Below are positions 34,061 to 45,522 of a stretch of DNA of 64,000 nt, in pieces. Every line of letters starts with the position of its first letter. The first letter of the stretch is position 1. The notes under the pieces are model-generated. The model saw nothing but the letters and a program-made list of their open reading frames with translations, had not been told where the DNA came from and did not search any database. A program made the translations under genes and the position numbers. The DNA is from Odontocerum albicorne (Eukaryota; Arthropoda; Insecta; Trichoptera; Odontoceridae), in the NCBI GenBank assembly GCA_949825065.1, contig OX463842.1, forward strand, positions 5,793,723 through 5,857,722, in the 5' to 3' direction.

Positions 34061-34780
34061 AAATTCTTCAGTATTTCAGTGGTCTCCTCTGTATTTACAC
34101 AGAATATATGCTTTTTGGATAAAGTGTAATCGATCATAAAACTTCTTTTTTTTTCTTTTCAAAATACCTTTTTTTGCTTATAAGTTTGTGCACCCCTGTT
34201 TAATACCACCTGATAAATATTCAAGAAACTTTCCCTTTATTATCATTGAAAAAAGGTAACACATAAAATGGTTTCACATTAAGATTTCCAGATACAATAG
34301 GTGCGTTCCTTTTGCCGTATTGGACGGAGCTTCCCTATATTTTTTCGTTTTCCAGATATGCGTCGAAGGCATTCTCTAAGTGATAGAAAAAACATTTTTC
34401 ATGCCACTTATGTCATATACTGTGAGTACGTACGTGAGAAAATTTCAAAAACGGACCCACATTAGGCTGTCGAGTATTTTCCATATCTTAATACTTAATA
34501 TTGAACCAGAGCCAGGCGATAAATATGAATAAAAGCCCGATATTTTGCTGAAGTATTAAAATATTACTGATATTTCTCGTCGATTGCTCTTAAAATAATA
34601 TTTTCCCTCTCTTCTTTAATAAGTACTTTTTTGTTATCCTGACAATTCGTATTTTATTAGTATCTTTTTTTATATAATGTTTTCAATAATTTAAAGATAA
34701 TTAAAAAATAAACAATTAAAATACTGTTACTTTGTTTTATTCAAGATTACACTCGTACATTTTTTAAATTTTTATTTATT
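34061..34780. other. AT-rich sequence, unassigned
   Basis: Could include decayed N-terminal transposon sequence, but no motif is readable. Confidence 0.4.
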
Positions 34781-34784
34781 TTAT

Positions 34785-34975
34785 ACATGACAAGAAAAAT
34801 ACATAATTTGCGAAAAAAAACAACAGGTAAATTAATTCGGACACACAATTTTAATCGATCTGGGTTTGTTGCCTTTCATTTTTCGTGTCCCCAGTAAACT
34901 AGGCTTTTGCCTGTACCTCACAAAAAATTAGACAATGACTTGAATTTGATGGCACAAATCATCCTAATTTGGGTG
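34785..34975 (+). repeat. dispersed repeat C, with a short block of repeat M
   Basis: ACATGACAAGAAAAATACAT, AACAGGTAAATTAATTCGG, TCTGGGTTTGTTGCCTTTCA and CAGTAAACTAGGCTTTTGCC match 61261-61400. From 34934 TGACTTGAATTTGATGGCAC matches repeat M (59010). Confidence 0.7.
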
Positions 34976-34984
34976 AATTGCTAA

Positions 34985-35310
34985 TTAAAAAAAATCGGTT
35001 TGCAATGTCTGGAGTGATGAAGTGTGAAGGGTTTGATTCGCGTTATGTATGTATATGTTATTGATTGTCATTGTTTGTCAGGTTGATGAGAATGTGCAAC
35101 GGGGTTTCAAATAATCAAAAATCGGAAAGAAGTATCGATTTATATTTTTATGCTTAAGGTCCTCAGTGAGATACTGGCAAAAACTTAGTTTAATAGGGAC
35201 ACAAAAAATGAATGGCAACAAACCCAGATCCATAAAAATGTTTTGTCCAAATTAAATTACCTGTTGTTTTTTCCCAAATTGTGTATATTTCTTGTCATGT
35301 GTAAAAAACA
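34985..35310 (-). repeat. dispersed repeat C, opposite orientation
   Basis: Matches 45190-45500: TGTTTGTCAGGTTGATGA, CAATCAAAAATCGGAAA.., CAACAAACCCAGATCCA, AAATTACCTGTTGTTTTTTC and TTTCTTGTCATGTGTA. With the preceding entry it forms an inverted pair. Confidence 0.72.
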
Positions 35311-35624
35311 AGAGTTCCACAAAGTGATATACGAGTTATTTAAACAACGAAATTAACTAAGTCCATAAAAAATATAAAATCATTGAATAAGTCGGTCTTC
35401 AATTCAAAGAGTTCATTTTTAATTAGAAAAATCGAAATAAAACAAATTAAAATATAACTCTACTCATTTATATTATGGTAACATTTTTGGGTAAATGTAT
35501 ATAGCCAAGATCCTAAGCTTCACCCAAAATTTGATATTGTCATTGTATGGTGAAACAGCTATCACTGAGAAATTCATAAATCAGATTTTTATTATTTTTT
35601 AAATAAAATAAATAAAAAACTCAA
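35311..35624. other. AT-rich, small SINE-like fragment at its start
   Basis: AGAGTTCCACAAAGTGATAT at 35312 resembles the end of the 14821-15215 repeat; otherwise unassigned. Confidence 0.4.
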
Positions 35625-35762
35625 ATTGTATTCACCACCGTTTTATTTAAGTTCACTGCCGGTTTCAAAGACCTCCGTCTAGATGAAGATTCATCTTCAT
35701 CTAGACGGAGGTCTTTGAAACCAGCAGTGAACTCAAATAAAACAGTGCTGAATACAAAATAA
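35625..35762. mobile_element. palindromic element, possibly a second Penelope-like family
   Basis: Arms of about 60 bp centred on GAAGATTCATCTTC (near 35695-35708). Each arm carries AGACGGAGGTCTTTGAAACC followed by (G/A)GCAGTGAACT and (A)AATAAAAC, reminiscent of the GAAACC..AATAAACAGTG layout of the main PLE repeat. The CTGANGA box is not preserved. Confidence 0.6.
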
Positions 35763-36565
35763 GTGTTTATTCTTTAAAAAAATGTATATAAATGACACCA
35801 CAAATTGAAACAAACGTCTTTTTTTAAGATTCGAGAAATAACAGGTTTTTATTTCACAAAATTAAAATGAATCTTTTTTTAAATATTTTCTATTTTTTAA
35901 AAGTCTAAATGTTAATTTATATAATAAATAATAAGAAAAAGTTATTTAAAGACTTTGATATAAAATTTTAATAAAAAAAATATTCTTTATAATAAAAAAA
36001 ATATTGAACTCATTAGTAAATATAAATTCGATTTATATTTTTAAGGCGAAAACCTGAAAGGCTCTGGTTATTTGGTATAAATATATAATTTGTTGCATTA
36101 AGTTGAAGCATCCTGAAAGTGGATTTTGTTTTGGTAGTATATTTTGCATTTCCTGAAGTTTTCGAGCAAAAAATGTGACAGTCTGTAAGATAAATGCGGA
36201 TATACTGGGGGATTAACGGTAAAGAACAGAGGACAAAAGGTCAGCCGGTTAAAACCTATTATACTTAACCCCCATACTTCCGGGAGGCTGTCACGCATCA
36301 TCTCATCATACCATAAACCTATCATTCCACGAGACTGTCAGACCAACATACGAGTACCATGAGAATCGTGTGAGCACGTCCATTTCGGTGATTGCACTTG
36401 TGCGTGTTCTTCCTTTTGTGGTGGTACGGGGAGTAAGTAAAAACTTCTTTATTCTGTTACCTGATATGATCCAATTTTCTTTTAACTGGAATTCAAGTTT
36501 GATTTTATTTTAAATTGTACATTTACTTATTTAGACATCAATAGTTTGTTTTTATATCTGTCTTC
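35763..36565. other. mostly AT-rich, unassigned
   Basis: 36100-36450 is a GC-richer unique stretch (GGATATACTGGGGGATTAAC, CGGGAGGCTGTCACGC). TACGAGTA at 36349-36356. Confidence 0.4.
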
Positions 36566-36569
36566 TTCT

Positions 36570-36695
36570 GTGACCTAGTTGATGGCTCGTTTGTTTTCCA
36601 TCTGAGAGTTTCGGGTTTAATTCCCGATGCTACCAACTTTTTTTCCAATTTCGTTTTTACAAACAAACCTTTTGACCTCTTTCTGGTTGTTCTGC
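36570..36695 (+). mobile_element. SINE copy
   Basis: CTGTGACCTAGTTGATGGC (A-box region), GTTTCGGGTTTAATTCCCGA (B-box region), then a body start leading to CTTTCTGGTTG. The body is cut off by the tandem array that follows. Confidence 0.62.
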
Positions 36696-36987
36696 TGAAA
36701 CAGCTACACAGCAATAAGCCCGCACAAGTTGTACCGTTAACATCGGATATGTTTTGGAGAAACAGCTATACAGTAATAATCCCGCACAAGTTATACCATT
36801 AACATCGGATATGTTTGGGAGAAACAGCTATACAGCAATAAGCCCATACAAGATGTACCGTTAATATCGGATATGTTTGGGAGAAACAGCTATATAGCAA
36901 TAATCCCGCACAAGTTGTACCGTTAACGTCGGATATGTTTGGGAGAAACAGCTATACGCACAAGTTGTACCGTTAACATCGGATATG
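36696..36987 (+). repeat. minisatellite, 62-bp unit, about 4.6 copies
   Basis: ACAGCT starts units at 36700, 36762, 36824, 36886 and 36948. Unit holds CAATAAGCCCGCACAAGTTG and TACCGTTAACATCGGATATG. The last unit has an internal deletion. Confidence 0.88.
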
Positions 36988-36989
36988 CA

Positions 36990-37600
36990 AAAATGCACAA
37001 ATATTCAAAACAATTCTGACGGTTTTGGCTTTAACTTTATGAAACTCTATATTAGAATATTTAGCGATAAAAAAAATACTTTGTTATTCAAATTCCAATT
37101 TCTCATTAATCCCCGATTCATGTAAAACATAATAAACAATATATTTAAAAAAGCGCACATTTTCTTGTTTTGAATTTCAACTAAATAATTTGATTTGGTT
37201 TGTTTTCAACATAAACTTATTTGATAATTAAAGGAATATTAAAAAAAATAAGATTTAATTTTCCACCAGGAAAAAAATGGTATTTCTTATAACAGTCCTG
37301 AAATAAAAATGAAAAATGTCCTTACTAAAGTTCCTTATATTTGTTCTTAAATGATGAGTCAATTAAGTTAATTGTTCTCCAGTTTCCTTATCTAATTATC
37401 ACCGGATAGCTTTTTCACTCAGAAATGAGACGTAATTGAAGAATATTTCACTGAATAAAACTCCAATTTGTTATTTTTGTTCAAGTTAAGTTCTTTAATG
37501 TCATCAATATATACTAACCGAGGGGATGAACCTTTTATCATAAGGCGTTTATTTAATTGAGTGAAGGTTTTAGCATCCACTTTGCCATAGATTGATACTA
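36990..37600. other. AT-rich sequence without a recognised feature
   Basis: Nothing assigned. Confidence 0.5.
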
Positions 37601-37604
37601 AAAT

Positions 37605-37735
37605 ATATATTATTTATAGTTAAGGCATTAAAATTGTGGATGTTTAAAGACATTGTAATTTGTTTTATCAAACACTGTTTATTCCACTTTTTGTACAACA
37701 GTAGAATAAAGTGTTTGATTTAACAAACAAAAATA
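37605..37735. mobile_element. Penelope-like palindrome, centre deleted
   Basis: Left tail TTTATAGTTAAGGCATTAA, TGTTTAAAGACATTG and TTTTATCAAACACTGTTTAT, then after TTTTTGTA it jumps to TAGAATAAAGTGTTTGAT. The hammerhead cores of both arms are lost. Confidence 0.65.
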
Positions 37736-37739
37736 TAAT

Positions 37740-38980
37740 TATATAATAGATTTAATTAAGACGACATTTTTGTTGCAAGTTTCATAATTAATGTGCAGAA
37801 TGTGTATAATTATGAAAGATTAATAATAGTTTAAAACATATTTTGGCCATTGCTAAACCAAATTGATCAAGCGATTTAATGGCGTCATTTTGAAGTTGGA
37901 AGAATTTGAGTTGTTTTTTTTCTGTAACTTTCGTTATATTTAAACTGTCTTTGAAGTTATGATTTGACAAGATGCTTTAGTTTACAAATTCTGAAAAAAA
38001 TGTTATTTGATAGACAACGCTTATGTTCTCGTATTTTAGATCCTATGTTTTTTTGTGTCATTCCAAAATATGTGTTTTCCCAACCATGTTTTATTTCATA
38101 CATTTTACTTGACGTTCAAATCATTTTAATAAATACAAAATACATATTGTTGGTACAAATAAATTTTATTTTAATGTATGTATAACACAACATTTAACCG
38201 AAACATTTTATAAATTTAATAATAATTTATTTTAATTTAAATTAGCAGCATTTATCCCATTTCTATTACTCATTTATAGTTTTTATTTCGAAGCATGATT
38301 AAACTTACTTTATATTACAAAAAAAAAAAAAATCAAATAAATACTTTCTATCTGAAAAACACGAGAATATTGCAATACGCTGTATAAGAAGAAAAAAACG
38401 AAAAGAAAACACAGCAGAAAAATATATTTCCTTCCTACATTTCAAGATAAAGAAAGATTATTTGCCAAACACGGCTCAATTTGTCTCCATTATCCAGTGT
38501 ATTTACTATTTTCGACATTTTCCTTTCTACTAAAATAGAAAATCTGTCCTCTTGACACGTGATTTTGATATAATATGAGAAGAAAAGCGCTGTCAGAGCT
38601 ACAAATCGCCTCTCAGCATTTTAAGTTTTTATTTGTCAATATCAGATGTAATGGGAATTGACGAGGGATTCGATAAGAATATTAGAAATCGGGTTTTTGA
38701 TGGAAATGAACTTTGAATTCTTTATATATGTCGTCATAAATGATGGTTTAACTTCAAATACTTTTTGTCAAATATATGTTGGACGTAGACATGAGATACA
38801 TCGAGTTTAAACATTAATGAAAGCTTTCATCCTGGTCTGGATTGGTTTATATTCGCACAATAGTCGTTTGAAAAATTGGATTTTTCATTAAGAAAATCAT
38901 TTATCGTCAATTGTTACTTATTGATATTTCTGTTTTATTTTTCGACTGTTAAAAGACTTTGCAGGACTTATTCTGCGTTA
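37740..38980. other. AT-rich sequence without a recognised gene
   Basis: Chance frames (Phe/Ile/Tyr-rich). Nothing assigned. Confidence 0.5.
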
Positions 38981-38981
38981 T

Positions 38982-39373
38982 TATATCGTCGTTGTTCTGC
39001 GAAAAGCATTTTAGTCCATTTTTGCTATAAATTACTTTTTGACGACATTTTACTTAAAATAAAAATATCTACCCATGGAAAAAACATTTGTGTCCAAAAG
39101 TTATATGGTTTCGCAGTTATGAAAATTTTCCCCAAGAAAGGATTAAGTCCAAAACAGGTGTCCGTATTTTTAATTTTCAGGTAATATGTTTTTAAGTTAC
39201 TCATTTTTATTGCAGTAATTCTTATAAATAAATAAACTCTCTTTAAATAACATCTGTTTGTATTTTATTTTATTAAAAACTTGATTTTACATCGCTTTCC
39301 GAAACTTAAATTGCATTTATCTCCAAACTCAATATTTTGACTTAAATGCTTTTCGCAGAACAACAACGATATG
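38982..39373. repeat. 390-bp segment bounded by 32-bp inverted repeats
   Basis: Left ATATCGTCGTTGTTCTGCG..AAAGCATTTTAGTC; right GACTTAAATGCTTTTCGCAG..AACAACAACGATAT, its reverse complement with few mismatches. The inside has a 100-codon plus frame without a recognised domain. Could be a MITE or two oppositely placed repeat copies. Confidence 0.55.
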
Positions 39374-39599
39374 GTATTATCATTAAAAATATCGCTTGGA
39401 GGTAAAATTACTGATTTCTATTGCTTTTTTTTAAGTAATGCCTTGGTGAACACTCCACATAAATTCAAATTGGGGGCAATAAAGATTTTTCTTTACTTCC
39501 GCTTTAACTTTGCGAACTCCATAAAAGAAGATTTTATCATTGTTTTCTTTCGTACTCCAATAATTATATAAATCCTTTCGCCACGTGTTTCTTCAATCT

Positions 39600-39985
39600 A
39601 TCTCGAGACTGTCTTTACGCTGAATGCCCATTAGTCTGTCGTTGTTGACGGTGTGGCCCATTGTCTTAATATTTCCACATTCACAGAAATGTGACTCCTA
39701 TCAGGTCCCATTTATGTATATCGTTAACAGTGTGGCCCACTCAGTATCTGATCCTATTCCGAGTATATCGCTCTTTCCGACGTAGGAAAAATCTAGACAT
39801 CTCAAACGAGGAGATAGTTACCTACAGGATACTTGTTTTTTTTCATCACAATCCGTCCAGTAAAACTGCATTTATTGGCAATTGGTTCTGTTGTTTTTTT
39901 TTGGTTATTTAAAGTGAAATAAATAGAGATCAGTTAATTTAGGCAAACATTATTTTAAATATATTTATTAAATAACTCTACAATA
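39600..39985. other. unassigned, with imperfect internal repeat
   Basis: GTTGACGGTGTGGCCCATTG (39646) and GTTAACAGTGTGGCCCACTC (39724) are imperfect copies 78 bp apart, each with CC(C)ATT nearby. Function unknown. Confidence 0.35.
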
Positions 39986-40020
39986 TGTCATTAGCTAAAG
40001 ACTGTACTTATATATAAACT

Positions 40021-40280
40021 TATCACTAAACAACTATTATATATTATGACCATAAGCTAACTTAATTTTAATTATCACTAAAGAACTATTCTATATTATG
40101 ACCATAAGCTAACTTAATTTTAATTATCACTTAAGAACTATTCTATATTATGACTATAAGCTAACTTAATTTTAATTATCACTAAATAACTATTCTATAT
40201 TATGACCATAAGCTAACTTAATTTTAATTATCATTAAAGAACTATTCTATATTATGACCATAAGCTAACTTAATTTTACT
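40021..40280. repeat. minisatellite, 52-bp unit, five copies
   Basis: TATCACTAAA-type starts at 40021, 40073, 40125, 40177 and 40229. Unit holds ACTATTCTATATTATGACCA and TAAGCTAACTTAATTTTAAT. Copies are nearly identical, so the expansion is recent. Confidence 0.9.
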
Positions 40281-41325
40281 TTTCTTCATATATTTTTTTA
40301 TTTATAATTATCCTAATATTTAATTTCTTAGAAATAGTTAACCCACAACCTACATACTAAATAACAATTCAAACAATTAATTATTTTTATACACACGGAG
40401 ATGTCCATTCATTCAGGCTACTTGTATTTCATCACATTCACTCAGACCGTTGTCATTCCTTCTAATCTGTAGGTCGACAAGTCAGGGAATAGATGACGCT
40501 TTGAAAACCTGTGTATATAACGGAAAGATAGGTCAAACTTACTTTTATAAGCCCCCCAGGGCAACGATTAGAGGATTGCTGTGATCCTGTTGATTTTTAA
40601 AAGCAAAACAATGTTTTATTTCAAAAACACTTTATATTTTTTTATAAGTACGATTGTTTTCAACTGAACTCAGACTTTATTGATTTGCTATACAAATCAC
40701 CCGTTATACTTGTAACATATTTTCGCTCGGATACGTTTTGACGTCATAGAATATTAAAGAAGGTTTACTTTACTTTCTGAGAAAAATGTTTTTATATAAT
40801 TAAGGAGCTAGCATTTATTTTCTATAAATGTAAAATATATCACCTTAAGGTTTTTGTTTGCATCATAAATTTTATATTATTTAATTATGCTTGACAGCCA
40901 CAATCAACAAGAATTCGCAATTTTTTTGTTAGCAATTAGAATTTGTACATACAGGTTATTAGATCTCTTTCCATGTTCCCAGTTGTAATATATAAGTGTA
41001 TACATACCCATTCGAGATATGGGCTAGAGCCATGAGTAAAATCCATACAATGTCCAATAAAGGTATCACAGAAATCTCTTTTGGTTTTAACAACTCAAAT
41101 TTATTTACTTAAACTTTCAGCTGCGTCTTTTAAAATAAATATTCAGTGAATTTAAGATAATATTCTACGAGTATTACCGAACAGCACTTAACAATTCCTT
41201 TATAAGTTTCAATATGTTTAATGCCCATAAACCAAACATGATTTTGTTTGGTCATCATATGTAATACCTTAACGAAACGAACGAAAGAAAACAGATTCGA
41301 AAATAAAACTACGTTTTTTTATGTG
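40281..41325. other. AT-rich sequence without a recognised feature
   Basis: 40380-40580 is slightly GC-richer but not repeated. TACGAGTA at 41166-41173. Confidence 0.45.
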
Positions 41326-41327
41326 TG

Positions 41328-41455
41328 GAATAATGTGTGTAATAAACAGTGTTTAATAAAATGTGTAATAATTATGTGTGGAATAAACAGTGTTTAATAA
41401 AATAAATGACAATGTCTTTAAACCTCCACAATGTTAATGTCTTAACTATAAATGA
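41328..41455 (+). mobile_element. Penelope-like terminal repeat, right tail only
   Basis: GTGGAATAAACAGTGTTTAA is present with a preceding duplicated partial copy (41336-41370), then AATGTCTTTAAACCTCCACA and ATGTTAATGTCTTAACTATA. No hammerhead core. Confidence 0.65.
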
Positions 41456-42055
41456 CACACATACATATTAATACATTTTAATTGCGTCTTGAGATGACAT
41501 AATTTAATAATTTATATCCAAATTCTATTGATTTACATTTATATTTTATATCATTGTAACTTTTAATAATTTAATGTTTCCTAAAAAAAAACGATTTTTA
41601 TTAGTTACGCTTCGGACATGTTTATGGATTCCGTAAATAATATTAAAAAAATAAGAAATGATTTATAAAAAAATAAATTGTCCCCAAAAATTAAGCGAAC
41701 CGGATTTGTTGACACAAAGGTGTTAAATTAATTAATTTGCTCAATTGAAAATATAAAAAATATACGTAAATTGTTATTTAAAAAGAAAAACAATTTCTTT
41801 TAACATATTATTTTTATGACTTTTGCAAAAGATAAAACAGGAAATAATATTCAAGTGAACAATCAAATGAACTTGAAAATATATCACATAATATAAACGG
41901 AAATCCCTACCACAACTGAAAAAAACATCAAAACTTGAAAACCATTTATATAAAAAAAGTATGCCACAAGTGCATGTTGAAGTATGATTTCAAAAATACA
42001 ATGCAAACTTTTGTATATGAAGCTCATTATAATATATACATATAAGGGAAAACCA
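41456..42055. other. AT-rich sequence without a recognised feature
   Basis: Nothing assigned. Confidence 0.5.
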
Positions 42056-42059
42056 TAAT

Positions 42060-42250
42060 CTTCGGTCTGGTGCATCGTGCATGCACACGGATTGCATCGC
42101 AGACAAAGCGCGCTAACAAATACGAGGGGCCAAAAATGTCGAGTAAATTATTATGCACTTGTAATAGACGTTCCGGTTCACGGTATCCCCGTTGCCTAGC
42201 CATTAAGGAAAGGGTTTTGTGGAATAGGCAGGATACGATATCGGTATAAA
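42060..42250. other. unique GC-richer block
   Basis: CATCGTGCATGCACACGG, GCAGACAAAGCGCGC and CGGTTCACGGTATCCCCG, in an AT-rich setting, single copy in the window, no coding pattern. Possible conserved non-coding element. Confidence 0.25.
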
Positions 42251-42479
42251 AAATGCTAACCTAAAGCTGATTTAATTGACTACTAGAATGAAAAAACATA
42301 CTTTTTCTACTAGATATTGTTACATTTTTAAGTTAGTTTGACAAATTCTTGTTAGATATGTTCAAAAATTTTCACATTTTTTTCTAGTATTATGATATAT
42401 CTTTCTGATGTATCATAAATAATACAGTTCCATTTACAGATCACTCCCTTTAAGGGTGCTCTTATTCCGGATTGGAACC

Positions 42480-42770
42480 CACAATTATTTAAAGATTAAA
42501 GATATTACAAAAAAAAAACAAGTTAAGTGTAAAGGTAGGAAGGGGGTGATTGCGGCCATTAGAGTAGAAAAACTCACCGTATCTGCATACGTTTTGAAAT
42601 ACTCGTACATATATGAAAAAAAGAACTGCAGAAAACGTTACGTAGGAAGACGAGCTACAAATAAACTTTAGTATGTCATCCGATATTAAAACATTCGACT
42701 TAAGGTGAAGTATAATGTATGTGTGCATTTTTATATTTAGTTAGATAAGAATATCATTAATGTTTGGATG
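42480..42770 (+). repeat. dispersed repeat L
   Basis: Forward copy of 30735-30955, with AAGTTAAGTGTAAAGGTAGG, CCGTATCTGCATACG, TACGTAGGAAGACGAGCTAC and CGACTTAAGGTGAAGTATA. It carries an extra CTCGTA (TACTCGTA at 42600-42607) relative to the other copy. Confidence 0.6.
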
Positions 42771-42799
42771 GAGTTGCATCCTTAAGGTGATGTTATTAA

Positions 42800-43383
42800 C
42801 CCTTCCTTCCCTGTGGTGTGTAACACATTGCTTCTAAAAACTTAAATATCTCTATAAATATAATAAATACTTTGTTCAGATTTTAGGTATTCCTCCGTAA
42901 TACATTAACGCATTGAATGAAAAAAAAATTAATAATAATTAGCACATATTGGCGACATCAGAGATATTTTGTGAAAATTGGGAATAAATTTACCAATACA
43001 ATCTAACGTGTGCCAGTGTGTCACGTAGGTATATTCATTCTAATAAACCGCTATGGGTGGGGAAGCGACGGTATTCACGTCTCACTCTGACCCTACTTCA
43101 GTATATGGGAACGCAAGAAATATAATCTCAGTTCGCTCGCTTCAGTAGCTCGCGGGCTTTCGTTTGAGGTGGTCGCTTCGCCCATTTTGTAAACGTCGGC
43201 CGATAATTTTTTTCATGTTTTCTGCAATAAAATTAAATTTTTTATCACTTTTGACGTCAAATTGAATTAATTTAAGCGATTGGCTGTGAATATTCTTATT
43301 TTTTCGATTTTAAATCACCCATTTTTACATGTGTATTGAATACACAGCACCGGAACGCGCGGATTTTTTTAGCACAGGAAGGT
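42800..43383. mobile_element. TTAA-flanked MITE, family B copy 4
   Basis: Same orientation as copy 1. TTAA at 42796-42799 and 43384-43387; left end CCCTTCCTTCCCTGTGG, right end CACAGGAAGGT (five terminal bases lost). Confidence 0.78.
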
Positions 43384-43387
43384 TTAA

Positions 43388-43850
43388 GGTTAACATATAA
43401 TTAAATAGCTATATTTTGTCATATTTAAGACTTTTTGTCACAGACTTACTCCATGATGTTTCAAAATGGTTTTACGAAATACCCACAGGATAAAAAAAAA
43501 CTTTTTGAATATTTTAAAAAAGGTAAATGCAAAACACTTTTATTATACAATATTCTTTGATAAATATTTTTAAACATCGTTTACGTTCGAGGTAGGCAAG
43601 GATAGTAGATCTCCACACATTTTTATCCAAGAAAAACATCTGTACCTCACCTACATCATTATGTCCTGTTTCCTATGCTTATATTTTCATCAGTTAAAAT
43701 CTTTGTAGTTATCGTCAACCGATTTTAATTCGAAAATTAAAGAAATGGATGATTATTGTATCTAAATATTTTCGCAACTTCTTTATATTCTAATATATAT
43801 TTTGTTCAACGTGGGCCTTAAACTGTATTGTATTATTGTATTACACTTTC
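43388..43850. other. AT-rich sequence without a recognised feature
   Basis: Nothing assigned. Confidence 0.45.
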
Positions 43851-43862
43851 GTTGAAGGAAGT

Positions 43863-44042
43863 ACAACCTGGTGGGATTATTGTTATATTGCAATTACTTC
43901 AACCAACTAGAAAGAGGTTAGAAAGCTTTAAAAGAAAACTACACATGAGCTTTCTGAAAAAATCCATGCCTTAACGGGGCTACAACCCGCCACTCAGCAG
44001 TTGGAACACAAACGTCTTACCATCTATGCCACTGAGCGTTAA
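43863..44042 (-). mobile_element. tRNA-derived SINE
   Basis: Reverse orientation: ACAACCTGGTGGGATTATTG, CAACCAACTAGAAAGAGG, then a head with GGGGCTACAACCCGCC, GACA-type ACAAACGTCTTACC and CACTGAGCG. Confidence 0.62.
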
Positions 44043-44044
44043 TG

Positions 44045-44915
44045 TATCAACTAGGTCACGGAGTGGAATCGTACAGTGTATTAAGACATGAACTTTTTTT
44101 TTTAATATCGGAAAATACTACATTTACATTTTATTAGTTTTCCAATACAAAAATGTTACAAGGAGGTCACTGCAAATGATATTTCTTTTATACACTAATG
44201 CAATCTATTGCATCTAGAGAGAGCGCTACACGCCAAGGTAAATCGTGCAGCCTTCTAGCGGCTTACTATATATGCTGCAGATTTTCCGTTCCGGTCTTGA
44301 AAAAAAAACTAAGTTACATGCATAATGTTCTTTACTTTGATCTAGTTACTAACAAAGGTTTTGTTTCCATAAATAAATGTAAGAGTACTGCTTGCTGTTT
44401 CTTGTATGATCACTTGTTTACTGAATAAACGGAACACTTTACATGTGTTTAATATCTCTGTAAATAAAAAAATTAAATACTTTCAGTCAAAAATTGAACA
44501 TATTTCAAAACAAAAAGGTCCATCTTTGTAGTTATTTTCTTGTAGTTAATATCTTGTTAGGAATATTTTCAGGACCTTAATAAATAAAAAAGATTCTACA
44601 AAATAACTGCCTTGATCTAAAATCTATATATTTTTCTCAATCTCTTTATAATTTAAATAACAAAAAATATTCCTTTGTAATAATTTTTATATAAATAGAT
44701 TCAATGTTTAATTTTACAACTGTCAGTTCAAGAAAATATAAGATATTTTTGATAAATTGGGTTTATTATACAAATGTCAGCTTTTTTATAAAAAATATCA
44801 ATAAGTATAATATTTTTTAGATATATTTTATTTTACAATTGTTAGATACTTTTAAAAAATATGTGCTTATGTTATTAAAATATAGTTAATAAATATAGGC
44901 AGTATGCTTATTTGG
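44045..44915. other. AT-rich sequence without a recognised gene
   Basis: A 76-codon plus frame at 44198-44428 has no recognised domain; it contains CGCCAAGGTAAATC, which could be a chance donor. Confidence 0.4.
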
Positions 44916-44919
44916 CTCC

Positions 44920-45510
44920 CATGACATACAATGGCGTGCCGAATTCAATAAAGGTAAAGGGAGGAAAACCATTTAGACAGTCGATCGGAGCGTGGTTGTT
45001 ATTGCGACAGGATTTTGAGTACTTGGGCTTTCAGGATAAATGACGTGTGGAAAAGATTTGTGTGAGCTCGTGAGTGTGGGTTTCTTCTTGTTGTTTTAAT
45101 TTTTATTGTATTGTATTTGTGTTACTGTGTATTTTTGTTTTTATTTTTATTCTTATGATTGTGTGCGGTATATTGTAGGATGAATATTTTTGGTCTTTCT
45201 GGAGTGATGATGTGTGAGGAGTTTAAATTCGCATGATGTTTCCAGTTGTAATTGAGTGGCACTGTTTGTCAGGTTGATGATAACATGCAACGAGGTTTTG
45301 TTTTTGTGTAATCAAAAATCGGAAAAAAGTATCGATTTATTTTATCATGCTTAATATCCTCAGTGAGATACAGGCGAAAACCTAGTTTACTGGGGATACG
45401 ACAAATGAAAGGCAACAAACCCAGATCCAATAAAATTGTATGCCCAAATTAAATTACCTGTTGTTTTTTCGCCGATTATGCATGTTTCTTGTCATGTGTA
45501 ATAATAAAAT
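44920..45510 (-). repeat. dispersed repeat C, near full length
   Basis: About 590 bp, the complement of 61256-61800. Left (GGCGTGCCGAATTCAATAAA), centre (AGTCGATCGGAGCGTGGTTG, GTGTGCGGTATATTGTAGG) and right (TTCTTGTCATGTGTAATAAT) blocks are all kept. The right end runs into TAATAATAAAATAAATAA, a simple-repeat tail like that of LINE or SINE 3' ends. No coding pattern, so a retroposon 3' region or SINE is likely; class not certain. Confidence 0.7.
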
Positions 45511-45522
45511 AAATAACATAGT

